In this document: positions 1 through 11,365 of the stretch, in pieces
Numbering within the stretch: the first letter of the stretch is position 1
How the letters are laid out: each line of letters opens with the position of its first letter
DNA from: Marthasterias glacialis
Lineage: Eukaryota > Echinodermata > Asteroidea > Forcipulatida > Asteriidae
Assembly (NCBI GenBank): GCA_911728455.2
Contig: OU452225.1
Coordinates: 9,026,106 to 9,090,105, forward strand
Reading direction: 5' to 3'
Length of the DNA stretch: 64,000 bases
Position numbers and translations under genes: made by a program
The notes under the pieces: generated by a model
The model's database searches: none
Seen by the model: only the letters and a program-made list of their open reading frames with translations
Told to the model about the DNA's origin: nothing

Positions 1-845
1 AGGATTGGTAAAGCTGATAGTGCAGTGTTCTTACTTCGTCTGATTCAATATACACATGATAAAAAACAAACCCGTGAAATTTTGGGCTCAATCCGTCTTC
101 TGAGTCAGGAGAAAATGTGACTCAGCCTGTGTGAATGAGACACTTTGAGGTAAAAATGTAAATTTCAATTTCATCATGTAGGGCATCTTCCAAGGATTAA
201 AACGACTCCACACTGACCTCTACAGAGTTTACGGTTCCAATCCAGAACAGTCAACTCTTTAGAGGTCAGTGTGGTGTCTTTTTAATCCTTAGAAGATGCC
301 CTACATGATGAAATTTGGACTTAAATTTTTACCTCAAAGTGTCTCATTTACACAGGCTGAGTCACAAATAGTGAAAAACCGTATACACTTTTTAGCATGT
401 AAACACATTGTCCTTAATTCGGTTGTTACAACCGAACTCAGCTGTTGCATTATTTAAGATTTTCAGATGTGACTGCATTTCAGAGAGAAATACTTCACAG
501 AAAAACTGGTTCTAGTGTGAACTTCATAAACAGTAAGCTTTCAAACTGAAACTAAACAATTATGTTTTTGATCCTTACTAAGCGTGTACAGTGCCTTTCA
601 ACCTACTTTTCTTTGAACTTTAAAAAACAACCTCGGCCACGACACTCCAATTAGGCCCTGCTGTCTAGTGTTTTTCCAAAATAAGACTTTTTCCTGATTT
701 ACTTACGTGTATGTAAACTTGAAATTTTTCCAGTTCAAACCTGTCCCTTAAAGTTTAGCAAATATTAGACAATGGAGAACAATATTTTGTTTGTAGCAAT
801 ATGTATGGTCCGGTAAACCTCTCAGATACGAGACCTGCTGGTAGT
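1..845. other. Intergenic sequence downstream of EXOSC3
   Basis: I see no coding signal here. The only structured part is the foldback element at 116-366. The rest is unremarkable AT-rich sequence, and no clear polyadenylation signal for EXOSC3 was identified just below position 846. Confidence 0.5.
116..366. mobile_element. Foldback MITE, about 251 bp
   Basis: The ends are exact inverted repeats (TGTGACTCAGCC at 116-127 and GGCTGAGTCACA at 355-366). The inverted similarity continues inward for roughly 100 bp, including the blocks reading GAGACACTTTGAGGTAAAAA and CATGTAGGGCATCTTC on the left arm. A short loop lies near 226-257. There is no coding capacity. I could not define a convincing target-site duplication. 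Confidence 0.8.
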
Positions 846-3800
846 CTAGCGGAAAATTGTATCCTGTAACCTTTGAACCATGAGTCTGATTTCAGCCTCT
901 GACATGAACTCTGAGTTTGTTATGGCGTTCATTGCAGCTATTGTGGTAGCGATTGTCTTGCATTTAATCCAGACACGACCATTCATCCCGGCGGCTATCT
1001 CGATCGGCATGATCTTCCCTAGGTGTTTCATCAGCGTGGACTGAGGAGATAAAATTCTGCAGAGGGGGCGAGGAGACGATTCAAATTAAAATAATATATT
1101 TTTTCTATCAAGAAAACTTTACAAATTATTTCCAGCATCGCCACAACAGTTGACAAATACATATGTACAGGCCCAATTGCATAGATCTGCTTGTATAAGC
1201 AGAAAATAGTTCTCACCAAATTTCTGCTTAGCAAAACTAAGCAGGAAACCAGTCAAAGACAATACACAAGGTAATATGGTAAATTGGCTGGTAACCTTGT
1301 TCTGTTAAGCGAAATAATTTTTACGAGCGAAATAACTTTTTGCATTTAAGCAGCTGTATGAAATTGGGCCCACCTGGCCTGATACGTCAATTTTGAAAGG
1401 GCAAGGAAAATTTTCCTTTATAATAAAGGGCACACCTATGAGGGATATTTTTACTGGAACATTTGAAGGGACCTCAAAACCAGGACCAGGGGCAGGGAGG
1501 CAAAGGCCTCCCTGAAGTATCAGCTCCAAAAATAGAAAACACCATTGCATGTTAAACACACCCCACCTTGCATCAAAGAAAACTCTGATGGTGCAATATT
1601 GCAATGGCAAATAGGCAAGGGGGGTAAATGGCCCCTAGGCAATGTGGTACAATGACCCCTAGGCAATGTGGTACAATGGCCCCTAGGCAATGTGGTACAA
1701 TGACCCCTAGGCAATGTGGTACAATGGCCCCATGGCAATGTGGTACAATGACCCCTAGGCAATGTGGTACAATGGCCCCTAGGCAATGTGGTACAATGGC
1801 CCCTAAGCAATGTGGTACAATGGCCCCTAGGCAATGTGGTACAATGACCCCTAGCCAATGTGGTACAATGGCCCCATGGCAATGTGGTACAATGACCCCT
1901 AGGCAATGTGGTACAATGGCCCCTAGGCAATGTGGTACAATGGCCCCTAAGCAATGTGGTACAATGGCCCCTAGGCAATGTGGTACAATGGCCCCTAAGC
2001 AATGTGGTACAATGGCCCCTAGGCAATGTGGTACAATGGCCCCTAGGCAATGGGGTACAATGGCCCCTAAGCGATTGGGGGGGGGGTATAATTTCCCCTA
2101 GGCAATGGGGGGGTACAATGGCCCCTAGGAAATGGGATGCAATTGGCCCTTGGGTAAAGGGGTGCAATGGCCCCTAGCCCCTCCCCATGCATTGGGGTAC
2201 ACTGGCCCCTTGGTAATAGGGTGCAATGGGCCCTCAGGTAAGACAATGGGGGCAACCAATCAGCCAACCATTTGAAACCATTCAACTTCACCGGTTGTGT
2301 ATGGTGACACAACTGTGCACAATGTATGTACTGTGTAAATGCATTCAGCATATGATATCATATTGCAGGCTGGCATAGTTTATCTATCGTTCCAAAACAA
2401 AGTGAATGATTTTGAATGGTCGGACATCTGCTTGCAAATGGATGATTTCCCAGGTTTTCCTCATTCTTATTCTAAAACTAGGGTGTCCAAGAGCAGGCCT
2501 TGATCTTAACCGAGGCCACCGAGGCCATTGGCCTCATGCCCTGTCGAGTTGGCGGGCAGGCCCTTCTGAAAAATTGCACTGTCACTACCAACTTGGCCAG
2601 CATGCCCTTCTACAATTTCTCTGATTTGGCCAGCACAGGCCTCCCCCCTTTTTCTTAAGATCGAGGCCTGCAACAGACACCAAAAACGAGCCTCCGGCTG
2701 ACACCGTTTTATCAGGTAACAGTTGAACTTACTTTTGGATTAGTCCCAGAGAGCACTGGAACATGTTCCCCCCAGTGATGAGCCCAAGTCCCCCACTCCT
2801 TCCAGCACTGTCCATACACACCAGCTCTGGTTCCATGTCCCGATTGGCAACAAGAAGACGTCCATAGATTACATTGCCAATCTGAGGCAAAAAGGAAAAT
2901 GCAAAATTATAAACTAGTCATAGTCACTTCAAAAGAGGTAAATTTGCTGATTTTCATCACTCAGTACTTAGTCAGAAGAATTTGGGGGAAATTTGCTTTC
3001 TTATGTATCCTTTTTTTAAAACAAAGGCAAAAATATAGACAGTGTGTTATGAAGTTGCTGTAATACTATTCCAAATTGTACTGAGAATTTAAAAAAAAAT
3101 ATGTTAATTTCATAACTTTTTTTTTTTTTTTTTTTTTTTTTGGGGGGGGGGTTAATTCTTAAAAACAAGATGACTGATGAACATTGTTTCTTATCACTAG
3201 TTCGCTTTGTACAAATAAGGGCAAGACTTGTTATACAAAAAATCTCAGTGCTGGACATGGATCCGACCCATGTGAGTTTGAGTAAACTTTTCACACTACA
3301 ACATTTCAATCCTGCGTGGACCCGTGTAGAGCGCTTGATCTATGTCAAAACCAACCCCGCTCGGGAGGTGGGGCCCGGGTCAAGGGTTTTTGAACCGTGT
3401 AGAGAATTACATGTGAAACAAAAAGCTGATTTCGCTCCGGGCAGTGTGACAAGCAGAACAGATTTTAAGCATGTCGAGATTTTGTGAAATCAATCGGAGC
3501 TTGATAACGTGAAAAAGGCCATTAGAGTCTCTTTCAAAACAGACACGATATCTGAAGCTTGGGAAACAAGCAGGCCTTGATCTTAACCGAGGCCATCGAG
3601 GCCATTGGCCTCATGCCCTGTTGAGTTGGCCAGCGTGCCCTTCAGAAACATCGCACTGTCACTACCAACTTGGCCGGCATGCCCTTGTACAATTTCTCTG
3701 ATTTGGCCAGCAAAGACCAGCCCCTGTTTTTCTTAATATTGAGGCCTGAAAAAGGTCGGAAAATTGTATTGAGTACGAGGGCTTACCTACATGCACACAT

Positions 3801-6474
3801 GGTATATGCTTGTATAGAAATATCAGGCTTTTTGGTAACAATTTTGCTAATAATTATTTCCAAGGGCAAACAACTCAAAAATCAGAGTAAAGTAGGAAGA
3901 ACATCATGCCTGTTCAAACTCACTTTGATTACTGAATTGTTTATTTTATTTGAAATCTTTCTGGTAAAGAAACCAAGGGATCCCTAAAAGTGACCAGCAC
4001 TGTAACCCGTAGGCCTGGAGATACCTTTGCAATATAAAGAAAGGAGATGAAGAAATGTCAGTTTTACGTTGTGGAAACCCCCCAAAAGGGAAAACCCATC
4101 GGGTAGGTACTGAAAATCCAATCCATATACAAGGGTCTGGTTTGATGTGGGATTCGAACCCGGGTCCACAGATGTGAAAGGCAGGGTAAGACAGTGACAC
4201 TGACACCACTCAGCTATCCTGATCCCCAACTGACACCTTTTTTTATTGGTTCGATAAAAAAAAAAGATGGCTGTACTAGGAAGAAGGTGACTATGTTATG
4301 GTGGTGTGTGAATTGGCGGCTGCGGCTGTTTGCTAAGCGTGTTGCGTGTGCTTCAACGCTTCTTAACGTGGCTACCAAGCCACAGCCGTTCATTCAGACA
4401 CGGCCTTAGAGTCACACAAATCTCCCTACATGCACAAGACACTCACATCAATATTAGGTCTGTTCCTCTTTGTAGCTCCTTCGAAAGCTAAATAGGACAG
4501 AGTTGCAGGAACACTTCCTCCTACATCTACCTTGTAGACATCGCCTGCTTTTCCCGTCACGATTCCGAGCACAGTTTCTCCCTTGACGGGTACATACTAT
4601 TAAATTCCCGTGACAAATAATGAGAGAGAACAAAGCAGGTGGAAACAAAAAGAAGTAATTAATTTAACTAGCTCTAATGTAATTTTGTTTTCTTACATAT
4701 ATCACATTTGACAATGAACAACACATTACTCTGGGTAAGACCAATAAATAAAAGGCAGTGGGTATTCTACCGGCGACGCTAAAATGATTCCAAGCAATAT
4801 TTCGCCGGCAGATCATACAGTGCTCTTTTCAACGTGTACACGACCAGCCAACATTTAGGTCTTAAATTACCGGGCAGATATTTCAACCTCGTCCTCATAG
4901 CCGTGTGGGTCTATGCTACCACTTCTCACATGCAACGTTCCGTGATTGAATCACAAGTTAACTTTTTATATTTCTTTTTTCTTACCCCCAAAAAGAACGT
5001 TATTTTTTTAGTATTAAAAATTGACTCGATCATACATTTAAATAACAGATATATTAGGGTCCTCATGGTCCTATATTAACTTTTCTTTTTCTGATTTGTG
5101 GTTCTCAAGTGGACCCAGTAACTGGGGCGCTGTACCCCTTTTTTGAGATTTTGACATTATCTGTCGTACTAGCGCCCCAGTAAGGAATATGTAGTAACTG
5201 CGACGGTCAGGAGAATTTAAAACACCATGCTGACTGTCGCAGTTACTACATATTCCTTACTGGGGCGCTAGTAGTACGACCGATAATGTCAAAATCTCAA
5301 AAAAGGAGTACAGCGCCCCAGTTACTGGGTCTAGTTCTCAAGGATTTTTTTTAGAGAGGGAATAAAGTCCGACATTGCAGTACAGTAAAATAGCATTTCT
5401 GAATTTTAATCCACGCTGGTATAAAAATATCCACTGCCTTTCTATTTTGGAGTCTTAGGACAACCTCAATTATTAAAATTTTATTGTGTGTGGTCCTACT
5501 GTGATACAGTAGGATCACACACAATAAAATTTCAATAATTGAGGTTGTCCTAAAACTCCATTTAGCCTCACAAGGCCAGTGTGATGCTTGCATAGGCCTC
5601 CCTTGGACCATGGAGGTAGAATTAGCTTGGATTGGGTTACCAGATCCATCAACGTTTTGTTTACATGTGGAGTTGGCGTATGTAGGGTCTGAGCGAACGC
5701 TCATGCGTTTGTTGGTACCTGTGTAAAAATGCCTTACAAAACTCAAATTTTGAAAACTGGAAGTGATGACTGACAAAAATGTGATCAAAAATCTATAAAA
5801 AACCTTTATTAAATCCTTTATATATTTAATAAACTTTAACCCCCTGATGTACGCAGGAGATGTTTCTGGTTAATTTGGTATGGTAGTACAATTGTGTCAG
5901 ATATGTTTCTGAAAAAAGGAGACATTTTTGGCTAAATGATGTCCACAATAGACGGCATGTTTTGTGTCAATGCTGGTGAGCAATACGAAGATTTCACAAC
6001 AAGATTGTGCAATGTCCATTTTGATCATAAGTTGGTTCAGACATGTGTGATTGTGTCAGATTAATTTTAAAAAAAAATATTTTTTTTCAGAAACGTATCT
6101 AACACAATTGTACCATCAATCATTCTAACTCAACTGACAACATCTCCTGCGTATTTCAGGTTTTTTTTTAAAGTACATTGTGTAGAGGTCTTCGATGGAT
6201 TTTGGAACAGTTTTTTGTCACTCATGACGTCATATAATCATCGTAAGCCTACCCGTTTTTGATGGTTGTCAATCCAGTACACATTGGGCTCCTTCTTTCT
6301 CAATAATCCACATTTACAGGCCACCACACTGTCTGTTTCCTGCCGTAAACCTGGACCAAGGCGTAACTTCTTTCCTTTGGACGATACAATTAGGTGTGAA
6401 ATATCATCTCCCGGTAAAACTGTACCGTTTACTGCAGCAGATGTCTCCACATTTGCGGTACTGGGTGGCGCCAT
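846..6474 (-). CDS. EXOSC3: EXOSC3 (Rrp40), exosome RNA-binding cap subunit, four exons
   Basis: Coding exons in transcription order are 6474-6253, 4596-4447, 2881-2733 and 1056-846. Together they give 732 nt, or 243 residues plus stop, and all phases join. Donors read GTAGGC, GTGAGT and GTAAGT; acceptors end in TAG, CAG and CAG. Exon 1 carries VLPGDD and the N-terminal part with [15 protein letters not shown]. Exon 2 is the S1-like part ([13 protein letters not shown] ... [10 protein letters not shown]). Exon 3 has [18 protein letters not shown]. Exon 4 has the KH-type end with the family signature [14 protein letters not shown]3 is one of three S1/KH cap proteins of the nuclear and cytoplasmic RNA exosome, which feeds RNA into the barrel for 3'-to-5' decay. 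Human EXOSC3 is about 275 residues, so this one is shorter at the N-terminus. The start was chosen as the first ATG in the frame that leaves a short N-tail ([10 protein letters not shown]); an in-frame ATG lies upstream at 6612. All three introns carry repeats. Confidence 0.93.
1168..1372. mobile_element. MITE with GGGCCCAATT-type inverted ends, in EXOSC3 intron 3
   Basis: The left end reads GGCCCAATTGCATA and the right end, reverse-complemented, reads GGGCCCAATTTCATA. Both are followed by CTGCTT-type sequence (TCTGCTTGTATAAGC on the left, GCTGCTTAAATGC on the right). Related ends occur at 12266-12480, 29018-29155, 37766-37900 and in the B-type spacers (for example 46378-46656), so this is a repeated family in the window. 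No ORF. Confidence 0.6.
1628..2245. repeat. 24-bp minisatellite, about 18 regular units plus degenerate tail
   Basis: The unit is close to AATGTGGTACAA followed by TGGCCCCTAGGC. About 18 regular copies run from 1628 to about 2060, then degenerate units with G-runs continue to about 2245. Because 24 is a multiple of three, three overlapping frames stay open on the two strands (MAPRQCGT-type on plus, GHCTTLPR-type on minus); these are products of the repeat rather than genes. Variant units show a higher-order 144-bp period. It lies inside EXOSC3 intron 3. Confidence 0.95.
2494..2670. mobile_element. 177-bp MITE, copy 1 (CAGGCCT ends)
   Basis: Terminal inverted repeats are CAGGCCTTGATCTTAA on the left and, reverse-complemented, CAGGCCTCGATCTTAA on the right (15 of 16 match). 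The whole element is duplicated in the same orientation at 3571-3748 with only scattered differences. It sits in EXOSC3 intron 3. No ORF of its own. Confidence 0.8.
3115..3151. repeat. Poly-T/poly-G tract
   Basis: A run of more than 20 T followed by about nine G, in EXOSC3 intron 2. Simple sequence only. Confidence 0.9.
3571..3748. mobile_element. 177-bp MITE, copy 2 (CAGGCCT ends)
   Basis: Second copy of the element at 2494-2670, about 1 kb away in EXOSC3 intron 2. It starts CAGGCCTTGATCTTAA. The right end is slightly decayed (TTAATATTGAGGCCTG), which points to an older insertion than copy 1 or independent drift. Confidence 0.8.
4035..4227 (-). mobile_element. tRNA-derived SINE in EXOSC3 intron 2
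   Basis: Read on the minus strand from 4227, the sequence starts GGGATCAGGATAGCTGAGTGG, with an A-box-like TAGCTGAGTGG. About 50 bp further comes a canonical B box, GGGTTCGAATCCC (near 4149-4161). These are the split RNA polymerase III promoter boxes of a tRNA head. What follows is not a tRNA acceptor stem but an unrelated body, as expected for a SINE. The 3' end is not sharply defined. Confidence 0.7.
5101..5342. mobile_element. Foldback MITE with perfect 9-bp target duplication (Mutator-like)
   Basis: The element spans 5110-5333 and is an almost perfect palindrome with arms of about 90 bp (ends GACCCAGTAACTGGGGCGC and its inverse). It is flanked on both sides by GTTCTCAAG (5101-5109 and 5334-5342). 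Nine-base target duplications together with long inverted arms are typical of Mutator-like elements; that assignment is inference. It lies in EXOSC3 intron 1 and has no coding capacity. Confidence 0.85.
5449..5560. mobile_element. Short foldback MITE, about 112 bp
   Basis: The arms match almost completely (left GGAGTCTTAGGACAACCTC, right inverse GGAGTTTTAGGACAACCTC) and meet at a loop of a few bases around 5505-5508. Located in EXOSC3 intron 1. Non-coding. Confidence 0.8.
5842..6160. mobile_element. Inverted-repeat element in EXOSC3 intron 1
   Basis: The left end CCCTGATGTACGCAGGAGAT pairs with the right end, whose inverse reads CCTGAAATACGCAGGAGAT. Internal inverted blocks share GTACAATTGTGT and GTTTCTGAAAAAA. 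The arms are less similar than in neighbouring foldbacks, so this is probably older. Confidence 0.65.
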
Positions 6475-6639
6475 TTTCACCAACGATTGAAATTTCTTCT
6501 TTGAAACACTTCCTGTTACTGATATTTCCAACGATCCATTGTCACAAGAGGGCGCGCTCTCAACCTGGACCGCTATCACCACAGACATAAAGGTTCTGTC
6601 TGTGGCTTTCACCCCGAGTCCGCTATCACGGGAGAAAAA

Positions 6640-6851
6640 CTGCCGTCAATATTCACGACTTGGGGCCCCCAAGTCGCAAATTTTGACGGCAATATTTGCA
6701 CCAAAGTCATAAATATTGACAGCACTCCAATATTGCCGTCAGAATTCACGATTTTTACCCGAAGTAACAAATATTGATGCAAATACTGCCGTCATGTCAA
6801 AATTCACGATTTGCACTCCATAGTCACAAAATAATTGACGGCAATTATTGT
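6640..6851. repeat. Diverged cluster of the GACGCCAATATTCACGACTT repeat family
   Basis: Several repeats of the type GTCAATATTCACGACTTG / AAGTCGCAAATATTGACGGC sit just upstream of the EXOSC3 start. The same short motif builds the MITE at 43668-44607 and the outer element at 16396-23282. The clear TATGGTGGC ends of the intact members are not visible here, so this is a degenerate or truncated member. Confidence 0.6.
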
Positions 6852-7235
6852 CTATAAAATTGTTTAGTTAGCTTTTATCCACAGAACAATAATCGAGGAA
6901 CGACTGTCCCAAAATTGTTAAGGGACATAATTAATTTAAAAAAAATGCATTTACCAAACCAACCAGCCCATAATGCTTGATGCCATGGCATCACGTATCA
7001 ATTGAGTGGACTCGTCGAGATTTTATTTTTTAGTTCTCCGTATTCAATATTATAATAATAACAATGGTTTTATAAAGTGCACTTTGTAACATTATTCATC
7101 AGTGCCGTTTAAAACAATTCACGTATAATGACTAAACATGGCGAAACTGAAAACCATTTTATAAAAACAAGCACACTCTGACTTCAAAAGTAAAAGAGTT
7201 AAAAACCACTCATTTTGTCCGCCATACCACTCTTC

Positions 7236-7517
7236 GTCGCCTAAGTGCTATAAGGTCATTAATTGCAATTTCATGTAATGATCAAAAGGGCGTTAAAGGA
7301 AAAATGCGTAGGCCTATAAGTTTGAAAAACTAAATCAAAATCCACAAATAATTAATTTTCTTGGAAAAGGAATGTTTCTTTTTGCCAAACAATTACTTGG
7401 GAGACCAGTCTTGATCAATAAGCTCCATTTTACCAGGACCTCCAAAATATGCAAATGCAATTAAATTTGATGAACTTCATACAAACTGCACTAATTACCT
7501 TATAGTCCTGAGCCGAC
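7236..7517. mobile_element. Older copy of the GTCGGCTCAG foldback MITE
   Basis: It starts GTCGCCTAAGTGCTATAAGG and ends CCTTATAGTCCTGAGCCGAC, matching the ends of the fresh foldback at 38014-38288 (GTCGGCTCAGAACTATAAGG). Length is similar (282 against 275 bp). An internal block AAAAGGGCGTTAA also corresponds to the other copy. The arms have diverged, so the palindrome is now weak. Confidence 0.6.
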
Positions 7518-8405
7518 GTCTTGTAAAGAGCCATATAGCGAACAACTCTTTTTACAGTGAAAAACTGTTGTTTTCAATCTGAATCAGAATGAATTCCGCT
7601 CTATTTCACTAAAAAGGGTGATGCAAAGTAAATTTCACTCTCAAAAGAACCAAACTTACACCACTCGGGCGAGCGACTGAAACTGTCGCTCTTTTATTTA
7701 CGTAGAGAGCAGTATGCCTGTGTGAATTCAGTGTTGAATTCAGTTCTGTTTTGAAAGTTTTGTGAGAAATAATGTTCGGGATAGAATCTGGTATATTCCA
7801 GAGAACAGGTCCAATGTGTAAAAAGGCCCAGTCACCATATAGCTTACTGCCCTGGACCTGGGAACACTATACTAGGACTGGTGAGGGTAGCAGGAACACA
7901 GCGAGAAACAGCACTTCTTTGTCAGCAAGCCCTTGATGTAGTCAGGTTCTAAATCATGAAGTGATCAATATATTCTGTAAAGTCAAATCTTACGATCATT
8001 TCCGGACTGGAAGCTAGTTGAGGGACATGAGAGTTGGGGTTATGATTCCATACTTTTAGACATCCCCCCCCAAAAAAAAAACACGTCATGCATTGTTCGA
8101 TACCCTCTGCAGTTGAATAGTTCTATTAGAACAAACAAAGGCTATGTAACAAGTAGGCCCATAGCTAAACTACGCATTATTCACTAAACATCTCATGGGC
8201 ATCATGCTTGCTAATTAGAGGTCTCGTGTGTAAATAGCCTTTCATATTTTGTAGCTCTTTATTTTAATCTTTATAAACAATCTTGAGCTTTCAGGTTAGT
8301 AAAACCAGTGGGGTTCGGTTTATTGTATTAAGTTCGGTACTGGTATACTGCGCACTGGTTCTTATTGTTTAGAATGTTTGTCAGCTGTATTTTCTTACTA
8401 GAATA

Positions 8406-8544
8406 GACTGTGTAAGTCTCGCGCGTATTCGAACATTAAGGTCCGTTAAAGCACGTGATATTGTTTCCTTCACATCTTACAGCAATGTGTGTGGGACCAA
8501 AATGATCCCCAAAATGTTCGAATAAGCGCGAGACTTGCATAGTC
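8406..8544. mobile_element. Palindromic MITE, 139 bp
   Basis: Ends are GACTGTGTAAGTCTCGCGC on the left and an inverse of GACTATGCAAGTCTCGCGC on the right. Both are followed inward by TATTCGAACATT-type sequence, giving inverted repeats of about 32 bp around a central spacer of about 75 bp. Confidence 0.75.
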
Positions 8545-11179
8545 ATTTAGTTAAAAAGAACTGCGACATTATGACCAAAAGGCGTATAAGTACGCGCACG
8601 CATGTTTACATTTTTCCTTTTTTATCGCGTGGGATTTTTGTCGGTGGGATACCCAAGGCTGTGATTGGTCAACACGTTAGGGGCGGGGTATTGTCTTTCG
8701 GCACTTTTATACCGTACTCATTGTAAATCATTTTTTTTATTGGTCTTTAGTTTTTTCGAAGTGTTGTTCGCATGATAACTTTAACCAAATTTAAGGCAGA
8801 CAGTTTGTAATAAAGAAACATACGTCTTTAATTCAAAGAGACTCTATAATACGCATAGTTTGGTGTGATTGCTTTAAATTTAACCTATCGCCGCAGAGAG
8901 CATTATCCGGTAATCAACAAGATTATTTGAAGGTTTGCAGTTGCTGTAAGAACTAAATAAAGTTGGTGAGGTCGTCCACAACGTTTGGTTAAAACGCGAC
9001 TATAGGCCCAATCCACCTGACGTCATCATTGGTTGCGCTATTTTTGGAGTTAATGTCACCGTGTGTTAAATGAGAATTATGGATGATTGACTCGCAATTA
9101 GATGATTGATTCACAATTAGAAAGGGCAACAGTTTTGTGCTTTAACTTGACGTAATAATCGGTATTCGTTACTTTATTAGAGGACATCAGAAGAAAACGA
9201 ATATCGGCATTATTTTGTATATCTGTACAGATTTTGGTAAAATTTACAATAACGCTTATTATTTTCCTGAAGAAATTGAAAGCCTTTTGCAATTTTATCA
9301 TAACGTGGAGTAGGCCTACATATACAAACGGTATTCTTATGCGTGCGGGCGCAAAGCAAAGCGAGCGGGAATATAATGTTTGTCAACAAGACGACGTGGC
9401 GTGATAGCAATTACCATAAAAGGTCATTATTGATGCCAGTATGCAAATTAATGAGCAAATGACTAGCCAATCAAATTGACTGCAAACGTTTGACCAATGG
9501 CTGTCGCCCGCACTGCAGCAGCTAGTGGCGGTCTGACCGGTCTGACCATCTGTTGCGCCGTCATTACAGATTTCTTGGAACTTTTGAGCAGACAAGACAA
9601 ACTTTGCACATTTTTATCGACCAAGGTTGACATTACATCTGTCAGAAACTACACTTGTTGCTCGCGTCAACTACCCTCTATTGCAGGACCAAATGGTTGG
9701 ACCACATGAAATAGTACACCATACGGGTAAGAATAAAACCTCTTTTTTTGCAGACGGTTTTCAAAATGTTAGATTTGTCTTTCATGAACAGGTTGTAAAC
9801 TATAAATTGTACATTGTTCTGTAAGTCGCCACGAGAGATTGTGTCGAGATTGATCATTTATTGACACATCAACCGAAGGCACGAACATTTAACAACCAAC
9901 TGTGGAAATTTAGTTTCATTTGCCTCAGCAAGAACATTCGCTTCTCCGTACTCTGTCCCCAACAATTTCGGGAAAGGGTACACGTTTCTATAAAAAAAAA
10001 AAAAAAAAAAATAAGCCGGGATGTACATGCAGTGTATGTCTTGTTCACTTTAATATTCAATAGGCGTCAGAAAATAAAGGCTTGTGTGTAATGGTCCGCC
10101 TTTAACTTTGACTTTATCCCTATCAAATACCGGAGCATAAAACTAGGGGTTTGGATTCTATATGCATCGTGAATAACTTCTCAGCCATTAACTTACCGTG
10201 TATCTCCACGTAACAATGAAAGCATCGGTTCGTCAAGTGCCCATCCACATTCCTTCCGGCTCAAAACCGTGGCCAACTACGTTCTGAAAACTCACGCAGT
10301 ATCCTGGTGCCTTTCAGGAAGATTTTCACTAGAATTGTTGTCACGACACAGACGGGTAGTTTTGTGACCGGTGGTTAATTCCCAAAGTTCACCACATGGT
10401 GACCTATTTACACCATATAATTATGGGACGATTCTCCAAAAACCGCATCACTTGACACTGTTGCTATAGTTGTAAACGAAGCCAGGGTGTCATTATGTTA
10501 ATTAGATTACAAGTACAACACTCGTTCACATGCACGCTTTCGGCACGAGTCGTCACGTGCCAACTTCATGAATGTTTTGTCTATTGTGCAGCCGTGTGGA
10601 CAGGTGCGACAATGAAAGAAACTTAAAAGCTCGCCAAGAATTCGAGGCATTGATGAATTACATGGGATCAGACAGTCTATTCTGTTGCGCTATGATTCTG
10701 TTAGAGGCATGGCAACGAAGATTAACGGTATTAATACTTTTACATGTAAAACTTATGTCATGAATTGTTGGCTTATTTTGTTTAGCTGAGGGAGGACATC
10801 TAGTTTAATAAAAAATAAATATATGCTCAATTGAAAAACTGCAGGAATAAGCCCTCAAATTTAGGTCATAGGCCTACTGCATAATAATGTATTACTTTAT
10901 AATTCAATCTTGTTCACCTTCATAACGCAATAATCTGGGAAACTATTGTAAACTGACTAGGCCTAATTGAATAAAAAGAAATCTTAAATAGATAAAAGTC
11001 TGATACAAAATCAATGAAGAGCGATGTAAAGACACTTTTTTGCCTCCCAGCCGTATATTTGTTTACACTTGGTTAAAGTCACTTTTTACCCAGATGCGTG
11101 TACAACTCAGTGTACAAGAGAAGCACTTGTTATTAAGAGTACCCTCTTTTTAAGCTTAGGTCTAAAGAGGATTTTTTTA

Positions 11180-11365
11180 TTATTTTTTTTTTTTATTCCA
11201 TATTTTTTAAATAGTGATTTTACAGAGAGATGAACTTTTAAATTGGACAAGAAAAGCACTTTGATAAGAGTAGGCCTAACTCTTATTTTAGTATTTATTC
11301 CGTACTTTTCAAAATCGTGATTTTAGAGAGAGATGAACTTTTAAGTGTAAGAAAAGTACCTCTTT
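11180..11365 (+). repeat. Two-copy local tandem duplication, about 110 bp
   Basis: The segment ending in CAGAGAGATGAACTTTTAA (about 11223-11241) recurs about 107 bp later as TAGAGAGAGATGAACTTTTAA. Matching flanks are ATTCCATATTTTTTAAATAG against ATTCCGTACTTTTCAAAATC. No coding signal. Confidence 0.55.

Noticed and set aside
1628-2065. CRISPR-like array
   Set aside because: The units are directly adjacent with no unique spacers, in an animal genome. It is a minisatellite.
1520-2177. Three long overlapping ORFs with 8-residue repeats (215, 157 and 89 codons)
   Set aside because: All are translations of the 24-bp minisatellite. The array stays open in several frames only because its unit is a multiple of three, and it lies in an EXOSC3 intron.
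4147-4227. A tRNA gene on the minus strand
   Set aside because: The A and B boxes are present, but no acceptor stem closes after the B box and a long unrelated body follows, so a SINE fits better.
10584-10730. A possible exon with a CAG acceptor and G|GTATTA donor
   Set aside because: The translation (ERNLKARQEFEALMNYMG...) is not recognised and no in-phase neighbour exon was found.
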